A stretch of DNA of 27,895 nt. Origin: UBA10427 sp003500135 (lineage in GTDB: Bacteria > Bacteroidota > Bacteroidia > Cytophagales > Cyclobacteriaceae). Positions within the stretch are counted from its first letter, which is position 1. Each line of letters opens with the position of its first letter. The position numbers were made by a program, and so were the translations under genes. Below the pieces are notes generated by a model. The model was not told the DNA's origin and searched no databases. It saw only the letters and a list, made by a program, of their open reading frames with translations. Shown here in pieces: positions 8,020 to 16,388 of the stretch. The stretch covers positions 1 through 27,895 of the forward strand of contig CAWZYQ010000040.1 in the NCBI GenBank assembly GCA_963966275.1, in the 5' to 3' direction.

Positions 8020-9291
8020 ATGGCAAAAATTAAAAGGATCATTATAGGTCAATCTGGAGGCCCCACGCCTGTAATCGACTGGGAAGTTGCCGGTATTCTG
8101 GCTGCAGCCCAGGAAAGAGGGTATCAGGTATTGGGAGCCATTAACGGATTGGAAGGTATTTTGCACTACGATGTGCCGGGTAATATCGCTGATCTGTCAC
8201 GTACCCTGCCTTCAGCGTTTATTCATAACGGGCCCGGATCGGGATTGGGAACTACACGTATTAAACCCACAAAGGAAGAATATAAAAAGATAGCTCAAAA
8301 CCTTGAAAAACTTAAGGTGGATGCTATCATTTATATCGGGGGTAACGACTCGGCAGATCAATTAAAAGGCTTAACTGAACATCTGGATATCAAGGCAATC
8401 CACGCTATCAAAACGATTGATAACGACCTGCCGGCCACACACCACTGTCCCGGATTTGGCTCCGCAGCGCTTTACAATGCTACAGCGCTTAAAAACGTGC
8501 ATAACGATTTTAACTCTTACAGGGTAAAAGGTAGGCTGAAAGATGGTAAAGTAGGTATTGTGAATGCTCCTGTGGTGATTTACCAGGTAATGGGTAGAAA
8601 GGCAGGATGGCTGGCACAATCTACCGCTTTTGCCAAGGTGGACCCAATGGGCCAAATGCAGCCCGGAAAGGCGCCGCATCTTGTTTTATCAAAAGAAATG
8701 CTTTTTGATAAGGATAAGTACCTCAACGAACTATCAAATACCATTACCCAATATGGTGAAGCTGTTGTAGTGGTACAGGAAGACCTTACCGAAATGAAAT
8801 CGAAGAAATCTATTGCAGAAATATTTGGTAAGGTAGAAACTGATCCTCATGGAAATATTCAGCACGGACGCGCAACTTCATTCTCACCGGGTGTGTTTTT
8901 GGCACAACTGGCAGTTGAAGAATTGAAGGTCGAGGCCGTAACCAAGGTTAAAGAAGCTGTTTTGGTGCCACAACATATTCAGCGTAGTCATAGTATGGCG
9001 CTTCCTGATGCTTCCGAAGCTTACAAGGTTGGGTTCCATTCAGTGGTAGCGCTTGAATCGGGAGTCACTAAGTCATCTGTGATCCTTAAAAAGGAAACAA
9101 ATGGTAATATTACCACCGGCTTAACCGACCTTACGAATATTGCACGCAAGGAGCGAAGCGTAGATTACAGCTACATAAATGATTATTTCGGACCAACTCA
9201 GGAGTTTATTGATGAATTCCTGCCTTGTATTGGTGGTCCGATGGCATTGCCTCACTATTCTGAAATGAATTTTGATTTTATTAAAGTCTAG
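8020..9291 (+). CDS. pfp: 6-phosphofructokinase, probably pyrophosphate-dependent
   Basis: A 423-residue PfkA-superfamily enzyme that phosphorylates fructose-6-phosphate to fructose-1,6-bisphosphate. Visible motifs are QSGGPTPVID (11-20), the substrate loop NGPGSGLGTTR (70-80), IYIGGNDSAD (104-113), KTIDNDLPATHHCPGFGSA (131-149) and YQVMGRKAGWLA (188-199). ATP-dependent enzymes have GGDGS and PGTIDND. Here the position that is Gly in ATP enzymes is Asp (GGND), and a Lys precedes TIDND. Both are hallmarks of PPi-dependent enzymes, and the length (over 400 residues against about 320) fits that clade. This would make the step reversible; the donor assignment is an inference. The gene stands alone with a structured upstream region and ends at a strong terminator. 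Confidence 0.88.
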   Translation: MAKIKRIIIGQSGGPTPVIDWEVAGILAAAQERGYQVLGAINGLEGILHYDVPGNIADLSRTLPSAFIHNGPGSGLGTTRIKPTKEEYKKIAQNLEKLKVDAIIYIGGNDSADQLKGLTEHLDIKAIHAIKTIDNDLPATHHCPGFGSAALYNATALKNVHNDFNSYRVKGRLKDGKVGIVNAPVVIYQVMGRKAGWLAQSTAFAKVDPMGQMQPGKAPHLVLSKEMLFDKDKYLNELSNTITQYGEAVVVVQEDLTEMKSKKSIAEIFGKVETDPHGNIQHGRATSFSPGVFLAQLAVEELKVEAVTKVKEAVLVPQHIQRSHSMALPDASEAYKVGFHSVVALESGVTKSSVILKKETNGNITTGLTDLTNIARKERSVDYSYINDYFGPTQEFIDEFLPCIGGPMALPHYSEMNFDFIKV

Positions 9292-9309
9292 TAAGATCAA
9301 TTTGAGATA

Positions 9310-9346
9310 AAAAAAAGCGCTTTTCGATTTGAGAAGCGCTTTTTTT
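9310..9346. terminator. Bidirectional intrinsic terminator between PFK and hemA
   Basis: A 16-bp stem (9310-9325 with 9331-9346) whose core is AGCGCTTTTC/GAGAAGCGCT, with one T-G pair and a 5-base loop GATTT. It has an A-run on the left and a T-run on the right, so it works for both convergent genes. It starts 19 bp after the PFK stop and ends 20 bp before the hemA stop. Confidence 0.9.
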
Positions 9347-9365
9347 ATGAATTGTTTCTAAGCTT

Positions 9366-10649
9366 TTATTTTTCGTAGTTCCTTTGTTGCTCCTTTTGAA
9401 GCTCCAGGTTAAATAATTCTTTCAGTCCATCCACCAGTGAGTCAGCATCATCCCTTCTGCAAGCTGCTTTGAGATTTAAAGCAGGAAGTTTTACGATTTT
9501 TTGCATCATGCTTTTTGTGATCTGCTCCAGCATTTTGGCCTGTTTAGGATCAAGGTTTTTTAAATACTTGGCCATTTCCTCTTTCCTGATGTCTTCAAGG
9601 GCGTTTTTAAATTCCTTGATGGCAGGAGACACGGCCATTTCTTTTGTCCAGTCCTTAAATTCCTCAATAGCTTCTTCTATAATTCTTTCCACATGAGGAA
9701 TAGAACTCAATCGCTTATTGAGCGTTTCATTGGTTTTGGCCTGTATGCTATCAATATTGTACAGTGATGCACCATTTACCTGGTCAACTTCTTTTTCTAT
9801 GCTTCTGGGAACAGAAAGATCGATGAAATGCTTGTAACCCGGTATTTCAATGTTTTTAATCCAATTGTATTCAATAATGGGTTTACCTCCACCTACGGTT
9901 GAAATGATGACGTCTGAATTTTCGACAAGATCATGCAATTCTTCGAATTTCAAGGCCTCAAACCCACATTCCCCGGCCAGTTCCTTAGATTTTTCAAAGG
10001 TTCTGTTGATGATGTTCACATTTTTAAAGTCGGCATCCCGCAGGTTTCTGGCTACATCAGTTCCAATTTCACCAACACCAATTAATAAAACCTGTGGATC
10101 GATTATATTGAGCGTAAGGTCGCGAATGAGCTCAACTGCCGCGTATGAAACTGACGCGGCGCCGTCTTTGAAAGGGGTTTCCTGTACTACTCTTTTATTG
10201 GTATAGAAAACGGTGTGCATCATTCTGTGCAATATCGGGCCTGCCATATCGGCATCGGCACTGATTTGATAAGCACGCTTCACCTGATTTGTGATTTGAA
10301 TATCACCTACTACCTGCGACTCAAGGCCTATAGAAACGCGGAAGAGGTGACGAGAGGCAATAGCCTCATTGTCAATTTTTTCAAAATAAGATGAAAGGTC
10401 GGTTTGAGAAGGTAGTTTCTTGAATAAGCGCAATAAGCCCAGAATTTCTTTAGTGAAATCCTTTTCAGCTGAATAATAAATTTCAGTCCTGTTACAGGTA
10501 GACAAGATCAATGCTTCACTTATCCCTATCAATTCTTTGATCTGAAAAATAAATTGTGCTGACTCATCTTCGCTCAATGCAACCGTTTCCCGAATGGTCA
10601 AGGGTGCATGTTTGTACGATAGACTTAAAGCTTTTAATTGAAACCCCAT
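9366..10649 (-). CDS. hemA: Glutamyl-tRNA reductase
   Basis: A 427-residue enzyme that reduces Glu-tRNA(Glu) to glutamate-1-semialdehyde with NADPH, the first committed step of C5-pathway tetrapyrrole synthesis. The catalytic-domain motif LSTCNRTEIYY (49-59) includes the thioester-forming Cys52. The conserved His is at 101, and GLESQVVGDIQI (108-119) is the family's substrate-site segment. The NADPH Rossmann fold starts at LLIGVGEIGTDVARNL (188-203), followed by NIINRTFEKS and an HFIDLSVPRSIE segment. The C-terminal dimerisation helix is present (KEEMAKYLKNLD onward). No hemB, hemC or hemD gene is adjacent. A good promoter lies about 28-59 bp upstream of the start, and the convergent end shares a terminator with PFK. 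Confidence 0.95.
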   Translation of the reverse strand: MGFQLKALSLSYKHAPLTIRETVALSEDESAQFIFQIKELIGISEALILSTCNRTEIYYSAEKDFTKEILGLLRLFKKLPSQTDLSSYFEKIDNEAIASRHLFRVSIGLESQVVGDIQITNQVKRAYQISADADMAGPILHRMMHTVFYTNKRVVQETPFKDGAASVSYAAVELIRDLTLNIIDPQVLLIGVGEIGTDVARNLRDADFKNVNIINRTFEKSKELAGECGFEALKFEELHDLVENSDVIISTVGGGKPIIEYNWIKNIEIPGYKHFIDLSVPRSIEKEVDQVNGASLYNIDSIQAKTNETLNKRLSSIPHVERIIEEAIEEFKDWTKEMAVSPAIKEFKNALEDIRKEEMAKYLKNLDPKQAKMLEQITKSMMQKIVKLPALNLKAACRRDDADSLVDGLKELFNLELQKEQQRNYEK

Positions 10650-10676
10650 ACTATATGCTCAAATCTAAACAATGTG

Positions 10677-10708
10677 CAAAAGTAAAACTTAATCGACAAT
10701 TTTAACAA
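10677..10708 (-). promoter_or_regulatory. Predicted hemA promoter
   Basis: On the minus strand: TTG (10708-10706), 21 bases, then TACTTTTG (10684-10677), a perfect TAnnTTTG -7 element. Transcription would start about 20 nt before the hemA ATG, a usual distance. This is seen in the sequence; activity is inferred from the known Bacteroidota consensus. Confidence 0.6.
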
Positions 10709-10755
10709 GATACAATTCGAATTATCGATTAATTTATAATGCTTTTAAAGAACTT

Positions 10756-10787
10756 TGTGTGATTTCGATCATATTCACACATTTTTT
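10756..10787. promoter_or_regulatory. Inverted repeat followed by a T-run in the hemA/HhH divergent region
   Basis: TGTGTGA (10756-10762) and TCACACA (10775-10781) are perfect inverted arms separated by 12 bases, followed by T6 (10782-10787). It could be an operator for a dimeric regulator or a weak plus-strand hairpin terminator/attenuator 51 bp before the HhH gene. I cannot distinguish these. Confidence 0.35.
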
Positions 10788-10838
10788 ACGCTATAACGCT
10801 ATGTTTTACTATTTTGGTTTAATATTTATCGATTTATT

Positions 10839-11810
10839 ATGTTCCGCTTTATTTCAGACTTCATTAGCGCCTTAAAACGACGGCTTCATAAGCTTGATGA
10901 AAATTGGTTTATCCATCAAAAAGCCCTGAAAGGTCATTTATGGTTAATGATAATTCTTGTAATTCTAATTCTGGTAAGGATATTTATCACTTTCATTCCC
11001 TCATCTACCCAAGACCTGTCAATTGAAGATAGCAGAATTTTGGATAGTATAAAAATGGTTATGCAAGTGAACCAGACCCAGACAGAAAAAACCAAACAAA
11101 AGTTTAGTTTTGACCCCAACTATATAAGCGACGATAGCCTGAAATTGTTGCCTTTAAACCAATATTTCACGTCAAATTTGGTCAAATACAGGGATGCCGG
11201 AGGATTTTTCAATGAGATATCAGATTTAAAGAAAATCTATGGATATGATGAAGAAGAGGTCTCAGAGCTTTTGTCTTACATCCATATTTCAAAACCAAAA
11301 GAAGAACGGGAAACTTCAATTTCATATAAACCGGATAAAAAGAATACCCAACGAAAAATAACAGGTGTAGGAACGTTCAACAAAAATGAAGATAGTAATA
11401 AAAGTCAACCGGAACCATTTGATATCAATAAGGCAACGGCGCAGGAATTGATACAGATTTCGGGTATAGGCCCTGTTTTTTCCGAGCGTATTATTAAATA
11501 TCGTCAGTTGCTCGGGGGCTATGTTGAACTAAATCAACTCAGCGAGGTCTACGGCCTTCCTGAAGAGACGGTTAAAGCCCTACATCAATATATATTTATA
11601 GAAGAACAATTCGAACCCAGTAAAATTAATGTCAATAAAGCGGGGTTTAAAGAATTGCTGCGGCATCCCTATATTGATTATGATTTGGCCAAAAAAATCG
11701 ATTCAGCGAGGTTATATGAGAATGGCGGGCTGACAAAAGCAAAGTTTCATGAAATCCTTAACCAAACAGATTCCATGACTTTGACAGTTTTTCCCTATCT
11801 TGAATTTTAA
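10839..11810 (+). CDS. Membrane-anchored protein with tandem helix-hairpin-helix modules (ComEA-like)
   Basis: A 323-residue protein: a basic N-terminal cytoplasmic segment (1-33), one hydrophobic helix (about 34-53), a linker, then three helix-hairpin-helix-like modules. Module 1 is about 91-148 (SDDSLKLLPLNQYFTSNLVK). Module 2 is about 194-252, the clearest, with FDINKATAQELIQISGIGP and SERIIKYRQLLGGY. Module 3 is about 262-323 (INVNKAGFKELLRHPYID). The INxAxxxEL...GIG pattern is that of ComEA and related non-specific DNA binders. The single anchor followed by HhH modules predicts an N-in, C-out topology as in ComEA, so DNA uptake is a possibility. It is not the usual short ComEA, and no other competence gene is present. 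The SF1 helicase follows after 65 bp on the same strand, possibly in one transcript. Confidence 0.75.
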   Translation: MFRFISDFISALKRRLHKLDENWFIHQKALKGHLWLMIILVILILVRIFITFIPSSTQDLSIEDSRILDSIKMVMQVNQTQTEKTKQKFSFDPNYISDDSLKLLPLNQYFTSNLVKYRDAGGFFNEISDLKKIYGYDEEEVSELLSYIHISKPKEERETSISYKPDKKNTQRKITGVGTFNKNEDSNKSQPEPFDINKATAQELIQISGIGPVFSERIIKYRQLLGGYVELNQLSEVYGLPEETVKALHQYIFIEEQFEPSKINVNKAGFKELLRHPYIDYDLAKKIDSARLYENGGLTKAKFHEILNQTDSMTLTVFPYLEF

Positions 11811-11875
11811 TTAGCAAACTTTTTAAAATCTTAATTCACTTGATTAAGGATCTGTTTAAACCGGAATTTTAGCGC

Positions 11876-14800
11876 ATGAATGAAGTACTCAAATCCTACC
11901 TGAAGAGGTTGACGAATTTATCGGGCAATAACAGGTCACTTTTACTTTTGAGGTTGGTTTCCGACCAGTTTTTTGACCTCCACAATTTTAACTTTACCCT
12001 TGAAGGCCCTTCTTTTGATGTGATCGAAGAACTTTTGAAACGAAAGGGGAAAATAAAGCTGGCAGCGATGGCAGATAGCCGCGACGAGCATACCAATAAA
12101 GTCAGCAGGAAGCTGAAAAAGCTTCTGAGGATCGATAAACAAATTTTTGAAGAGAGAGGAGGCAAAGACCTTTACCTGGGGTGGCCTTTTGTTCATGGAC
12201 AGTTTTCCGATGGCACACCGGTACGCGCTCCTTTGCTTTTTTTCCCGGTAGAAATACAATCGGATTCCAAAATGTGGTACCTGCAATTGCGAAATGATGT
12301 CAGTATTACATTTAATAAGTCATTTTTACTTGCTTACTCATTTTATAATAAAATTCAATTAGAAGAAGACCTGCTCGAACAAACATTTGACGATGCAGTA
12401 GTTGACAGCAGAGTTTTTCGAACAGACTTGTACGAACAACTCAAAGTAGGGCCATTAGAATTGAATTTTAATCAGGAGATGTTCCTGGATCAATTACAGG
12501 CCTTTACCTCTTTTGGAAAGGATGAATTTCTCGAATCCACTGAAGTGGGAGTACTTAAACTTTACCCGGAAGCCGTACTGGGAATATTCCCTCAGGCAGG
12601 TTCCTACCTGGTACCGGACTACCTTCGGTTGATTGAGCATGGAGAGTATTCGGATGTAGCTGAATTTTTCGAATCAAGAACTTTAAATGAAGATCAAGAC
12701 CAATCGGAAGGGCACTCCGATTATTACAGGTTTCTTCAAAAGGTGAAGGAGGAGGAAACGTATACCGCCTATAAGATGGATACATTCCAGGAAAATGCCA
12801 TCAAAGCCGTAAAGCATGGTAACTCTGTAGTGGTACAAGGGCCTCCGGGTACAGGCAAATCACAACTTATTTGCAATTTAATCACCGACTTTATGGCACG
12901 AGGCAAAAAAGTTTTGTTGGTGTGTCAGAAAAAAGCAGCCCTGGATGTAGTGTATGAGCGTTTAAAAAGCATGGACTTTTCCGATTTTGTCGGACTGGTC
13001 CACGATTTTAAAAATGACAAAAAGAGGCTCAATGAACAAATTAACTTCCAGATAGAGCATTTACAGGACTACGAAATGAAAAATAGTAGTCTTGATGCCA
13101 TACAGCTCGAGCGAAAATTCCTTCAGGTTAGCAGGAAAATTGACCAGGTGGCAGAAGAGCTTGAGGAGTTTAAGCAGGCGCTATTCGATGAATCTGAAGC
13201 AGGTGTATCGGTTAAAGAATTGTACTTGACCAGCAATCATGAATCTCCTGTGATCAATATTAAACAGGAGTATAAGTATTTCAGGATTAATGAATTGGAC
13301 GAGTTCATTTCAAAGCTTAAAACCTATTTTATTTATCATAAGCAATTCAACCGGGAGAACTATCCATGGAAAAACCGAAAAAAATTCGTTGGGTACGGCA
13401 TTTCTGATTTACAGAAGATGCGCGATTTAATAAAAGATATACCCGATTTTCAGCATAAACTTTCTATTTCTATTCAAAAGTTGCTTGGCCTGGGTATGGA
13501 TTTCAATACTGCTGAACAGATTTTTAATCAGAGAAAATACCTGGAGAACCTCGTTGCCGAGCTGAATGAAGATATTATATACAGATATTTTAAAGGTATG
13601 GTGGAGCAGGAAGAATTTGAGCCTGATACGCTGTGGCTTCGCAACCTCGCCCGTAATGTGCATGCCTGCTATGAAGGAGAGGGGCCAGAGGTAAGTCTTT
13701 CAAAAGAGGAGTTAGGGCATTTCCAACATGTACTTCGAAGAAGGCGAAACGCTACCAAAAACTTTTTTAAATATCTGAAATGGACATTTTTTAGTAAAGA
13801 AAAGGCGTTTTGCAGAAAAGTACTGGAAGATAATAACCTGGCGCCAGGCAGAAAGTCTTATAAAATACTCGAGAAAAAAGTAGACAACAGGCTAAACCTG
13901 GAGCATAATATTACCAAAATGCGAGAGGTGAAGATACTTCAGGATATTCCTGAAAAATATGACCTCGATAACTTTAACGCCTGGTTTGAGCTTCAACTAA
14001 GGGCTATTAAAGCCTACGATAACTACAACAAATTCCGGAATTTCAGGGAGTATTTCAATGTCAGGAAATATTCACGTACCGAATTCAATGATTTGGTTGT
14101 GAATTTACTCGCACTGATCAGCGAAGTGCCGGCCAAAAAACAGGAGTGGTTACAATATTTCCGGGATGCGCGTATCGAAAACCTATTGTATGACTCAACT
14201 TTAGCTGAAAAAATGATTGAGGCCCTTAATCAGGATTTCGATGCCCTTTGCGACTTCGACAACCTTAAAGAGTCGCTACAGAACTTTGAGAAGCGCGTGA
14301 TTGACAATGTACTTGAAGTAAACCAACTACAAACCGATGATGATGCGGTAGCCTTATTTCAAAACAGCCTGCGCCTGGCATGGATTGAATACATAGAACT
14401 CAAATACCCTATCCTAAGGTCTGTGAGTTCATTAAAGCATGACCGTATGCTGACCGAATTGGCGGAAGCGGTGGCTGAAAAGCTTCAGCTAAGTAAAGAG
14501 ATCGTTCTTTTAAGGGCCCGGGAACAAGTGTATAGCAATGTTGAATTCAATCGGCTGCACAACCTTGTCACTTACCGTGACCTGGCGCATCAGGTAACCA
14601 AAAAACGCAGGATTTGGCCCCTGAGAAAATTGATTAACCATTTTAAGGAGGAGATCTTTCGACTTATTCCTTGCTGGATGGCCAGCCCGGAATCAGTCTC
14701 TGCCATTTTTCCTATGGACCATCAGTTTGATTTAGTTGTATTTGATGAAGCTTCGCAGTGTTTTGCAGAACGCGGTATCCCTGCAATGTACCGTGGTAAA

Positions 14801-15904
14801 CAGGTGGTGATTACGGGTGACGATAAACAATTAAGTCCTTTTGACCTGTATAAAGTGCGTTGGGAAGAGGACCGGGAAGTAGATGAACCTGAGCTAGAGG
14901 TAGATTCTTTACTCCAGTTGGCTGACAAGCACCTGATGCAAGTGCAACTCAATGGGCATTATCGCAGCCAGTCACTGGAATTGATCGATTTCAGTAATAC
15001 CTATTTCTATAAGGGGAAGCTTCGTGTTTTACCCGACAGAACCATAGTAAACCGGAAAGAGCCCGCAATTTTTTACGAAAGAGTAGATGGGATATGGGAA
15101 AACCAGCAAAATGAAGTTGAAGCGATCAGATGTGTAGATAGGGTTTATAAAATATGTGCCGATATGCCCGATAAAAGTGTTGGTGTAGTAACTTTTAATG
15201 CATCACAACAAGAACTTATTCTTGATTTGTTGGAAGAAAAAGCCAGGAAATCTAATTGGTCGATACCGGAAAATGTGTTTGTCAAAAACATCGAAAATGT
15301 GCAGGGTGATGAACGGGATGTGATTATTTTTTCTATCGCCTATGCGCCCGATAAATCAGGTAAATTAAGACATCAATTTGGGTCATTAAACGCAATAGGG
15401 GGTGAAAACAGGTTGAATGTGGCAGTGACGAGGGCAAGGGAAAAAGTAATCATCATTACCAGTATTTTGCCACATCAGTTGCAGACGGAAGAAGTAAAAA
15501 ATGATGGCCCAAGACTATTAAAAAAATATCTGCAATACGCCTGGGAAGTTTCCGAAGGTCAATATGTGCCTTACATATCAGAAAGCAGGCATCACAGTGT
15601 TGACTGGTATTTGAAAAACAAGATCATAGAACTTTCCAAAGAGGAGAACTACCAGTTTGAATTGCTTGAGGATATGCCATTTGCCGATCTCACTGTAAAG
15701 GAAAATGGAGATTACAAGGGTTTGATCCGAACGGATGATAACTTGTATTTTCAAAGTCCTTCGGTAAAAGATATTTATGCGTATACCCCTTTTACTTTAC
15801 GTAAGAAAAACTGGTATTTCAGAGGGTTTTACAGTAGGGAATATTGGCAAAACCGGGAATCAATCAAAGAAAAAATGTACCGTTTCAGCGGAGTAATGGA
15901 CTAG
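11876..15904 (+). CDS. Large superfamily 1 (UPF1/DNA2-like) DNA/RNA helicase
   Basis: A 1342-residue AAA_11/AAA_12-type SF1 helicase. Residues 1-290 form an N-terminal domain without a clear family. The Q-like motif FQENAIKAV (304-312) leads into the Walker A VVQGPPGTGKSQ (319-330). Motif II is FDEAS (956-960), motif III is VITGDDKQLSP (about 978-988), motif IV is HYRSQS (1028-1033), and motif VI is VAVTRAREKV (1182-1191), all well conserved. Over 600 residues, predicted helical and charged, separate Walker A from motif II. This is far longer than in UPF1 and is a coiled-coil or accessory insertion. The last 110 residues form a separate C-terminal domain, perhaps a degenerate nuclease-like fold. 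No signal or membrane segment. Likely a DNA repair or nucleic-acid remodelling enzyme; the exact job is unknown. Confidence 0.85.
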   Translation: MNEVLKSYLKRLTNLSGNNRSLLLLRLVSDQFFDLHNFNFTLEGPSFDVIEELLKRKGKIKLAAMADSRDEHTNKVSRKLKKLLRIDKQIFEERGGKDLYLGWPFVHGQFSDGTPVRAPLLFFPVEIQSDSKMWYLQLRNDVSITFNKSFLLAYSFYNKIQLEEDLLEQTFDDAVVDSRVFRTDLYEQLKVGPLELNFNQEMFLDQLQAFTSFGKDEFLESTEVGVLKLYPEAVLGIFPQAGSYLVPDYLRLIEHGEYSDVAEFFESRTLNEDQDQSEGHSDYYRFLQKVKEEETYTAYKMDTFQENAIKAVKHGNSVVVQGPPGTGKSQLICNLITDFMARGKKVLLVCQKKAALDVVYERLKSMDFSDFVGLVHDFKNDKKRLNEQINFQIEHLQDYEMKNSSLDAIQLERKFLQVSRKIDQVAEELEEFKQALFDESEAGVSVKELYLTSNHESPVINIKQEYKYFRINELDEFISKLKTYFIYHKQFNRENYPWKNRKKFVGYGISDLQKMRDLIKDIPDFQHKLSISIQKLLGLGMDFNTAEQIFNQRKYLENLVAELNEDIIYRYFKGMVEQEEFEPDTLWLRNLARNVHACYEGEGPEVSLSKEELGHFQHVLRRRRNATKNFFKYLKWTFFSKEKAFCRKVLEDNNLAPGRKSYKILEKKVDNRLNLEHNITKMREVKILQDIPEKYDLDNFNAWFELQLRAIKAYDNYNKFRNFREYFNVRKYSRTEFNDLVVNLLALISEVPAKKQEWLQYFRDARIENLLYDSTLAEKMIEALNQDFDALCDFDNLKESLQNFEKRVIDNVLEVNQLQTDDDAVALFQNSLRLAWIEYIELKYPILRSVSSLKHDRMLTELAEAVAEKLQLSKEIVLLRAREQVYSNVEFNRLHNLVTYRDLAHQVTKKRRIWPLRKLINHFKEEIFRLIPCWMASPESVSAIFPMDHQFDLVVFDEASQCFAERGIPAMYRGKQVVITGDDKQLSPFDLYKVRWEEDREVDEPELEVDSLLQLADKHLMQVQLNGHYRSQSLELIDFSNTYFYKGKLRVLPDRTIVNRKEPAIFYERVDGIWENQQNEVEAIRCVDRVYKICADMPDKSVGVVTFNASQQELILDLLEEKARKSNWSIPENVFVKNIENVQGDERDVIIFSIAYAPDKSGKLRHQFGSLNAIGGENRLNVAVTRAREKVIIITSILPHQLQTEEVKNDGPRLLKKYLQYAWEVSEGQYVPYISESRHHSVDWYLKNKIIELSKEENYQFELLEDMPFADLTVKENGDYKGLIRTDDNLYFQSPSVKDIYAYTPFTLRKKNWYFRGFYSREYWQNRESIKEKMYRFSGVMD

Positions 15905-15905
15905 A

Positions 15906-16388
15906 CTAATTTTCACTTTCTTCCACAGTTTTGGGAACCACCTTTAAACCGACAGCATGTAAGCCGGGTAGCATATCTTCCCTCATAAACTGTGTGACAC
16001 GGAACTGGTAACCTCCGGCTTTCGGGAAGTAATAGTTCCTTAAAAATACTTTTTGAATATCGTAAAGGCCACCTAAGCCGTTGCCTTTTGGGTCGCCTGA
16101 TTTCGGATCAAATAATATGATATTGCTCAGCTCCGATGTGAGTAGCCTTCCGGTACTGTCTTCTATAAAATATTTAACATAGAGGTTGTGGAAGGGGTAT
16201 TCCTCGGACACTCGTATATGTAGGTACAGGTCATATGGCTTTGATGGATCTTCAATTTCGAATTCCAGCAATGCCGGTTGCTCTATTGACCATCCTTCGG
16301 GGCCAAAATCTTTCTTACCTTCAAAAACGGATTTTTCGCTACATGAAATAAGAAAAGAAAACAGCATTAATACAGGTACTAACCTCAT
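15906..16388 (-). CDS. gldH: Gliding motility lipoprotein GldH
   Basis: A 160-residue lipoprotein. The N-terminus is a lipoprotein signal peptide with lipobox LISC (Cys16). The mature part has the GldH pattern: SKPYDLYLHIRVSEEYPFHN, a DSTGRLLTSEL segment, FDPKSGDPKGNGLGGLYD (the conserved GxGxGxxxD region) and a C-terminal MREDMLPGLHAVGLKV. In Flavobacterium johnsoniae GldH is required for gliding, so its presence suggests surface gliding and a T9SS-bearing organism. Its ATG overlaps the ricT stop as ATGA (16385-16388), so translation is coupled. It is the last gene of the recQ - purD - ricT - gldH run, and its stop is separated by one base from that of the convergent helicase. Confidence 0.93.
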   Translation of the reverse strand: MRLVPVLMLFSFLISCSEKSVFEGKKDFGPEGWSIEQPALLEFEIEDPSKPYDLYLHIRVSEEYPFHNLYVKYFIEDSTGRLLTSELSNIILFDPKSGDPKGNGLGGLYDIQKVFLRNYYFPKAGGYQFRVTQFMREDMLPGLHAVGLKVVPKTVEESEN

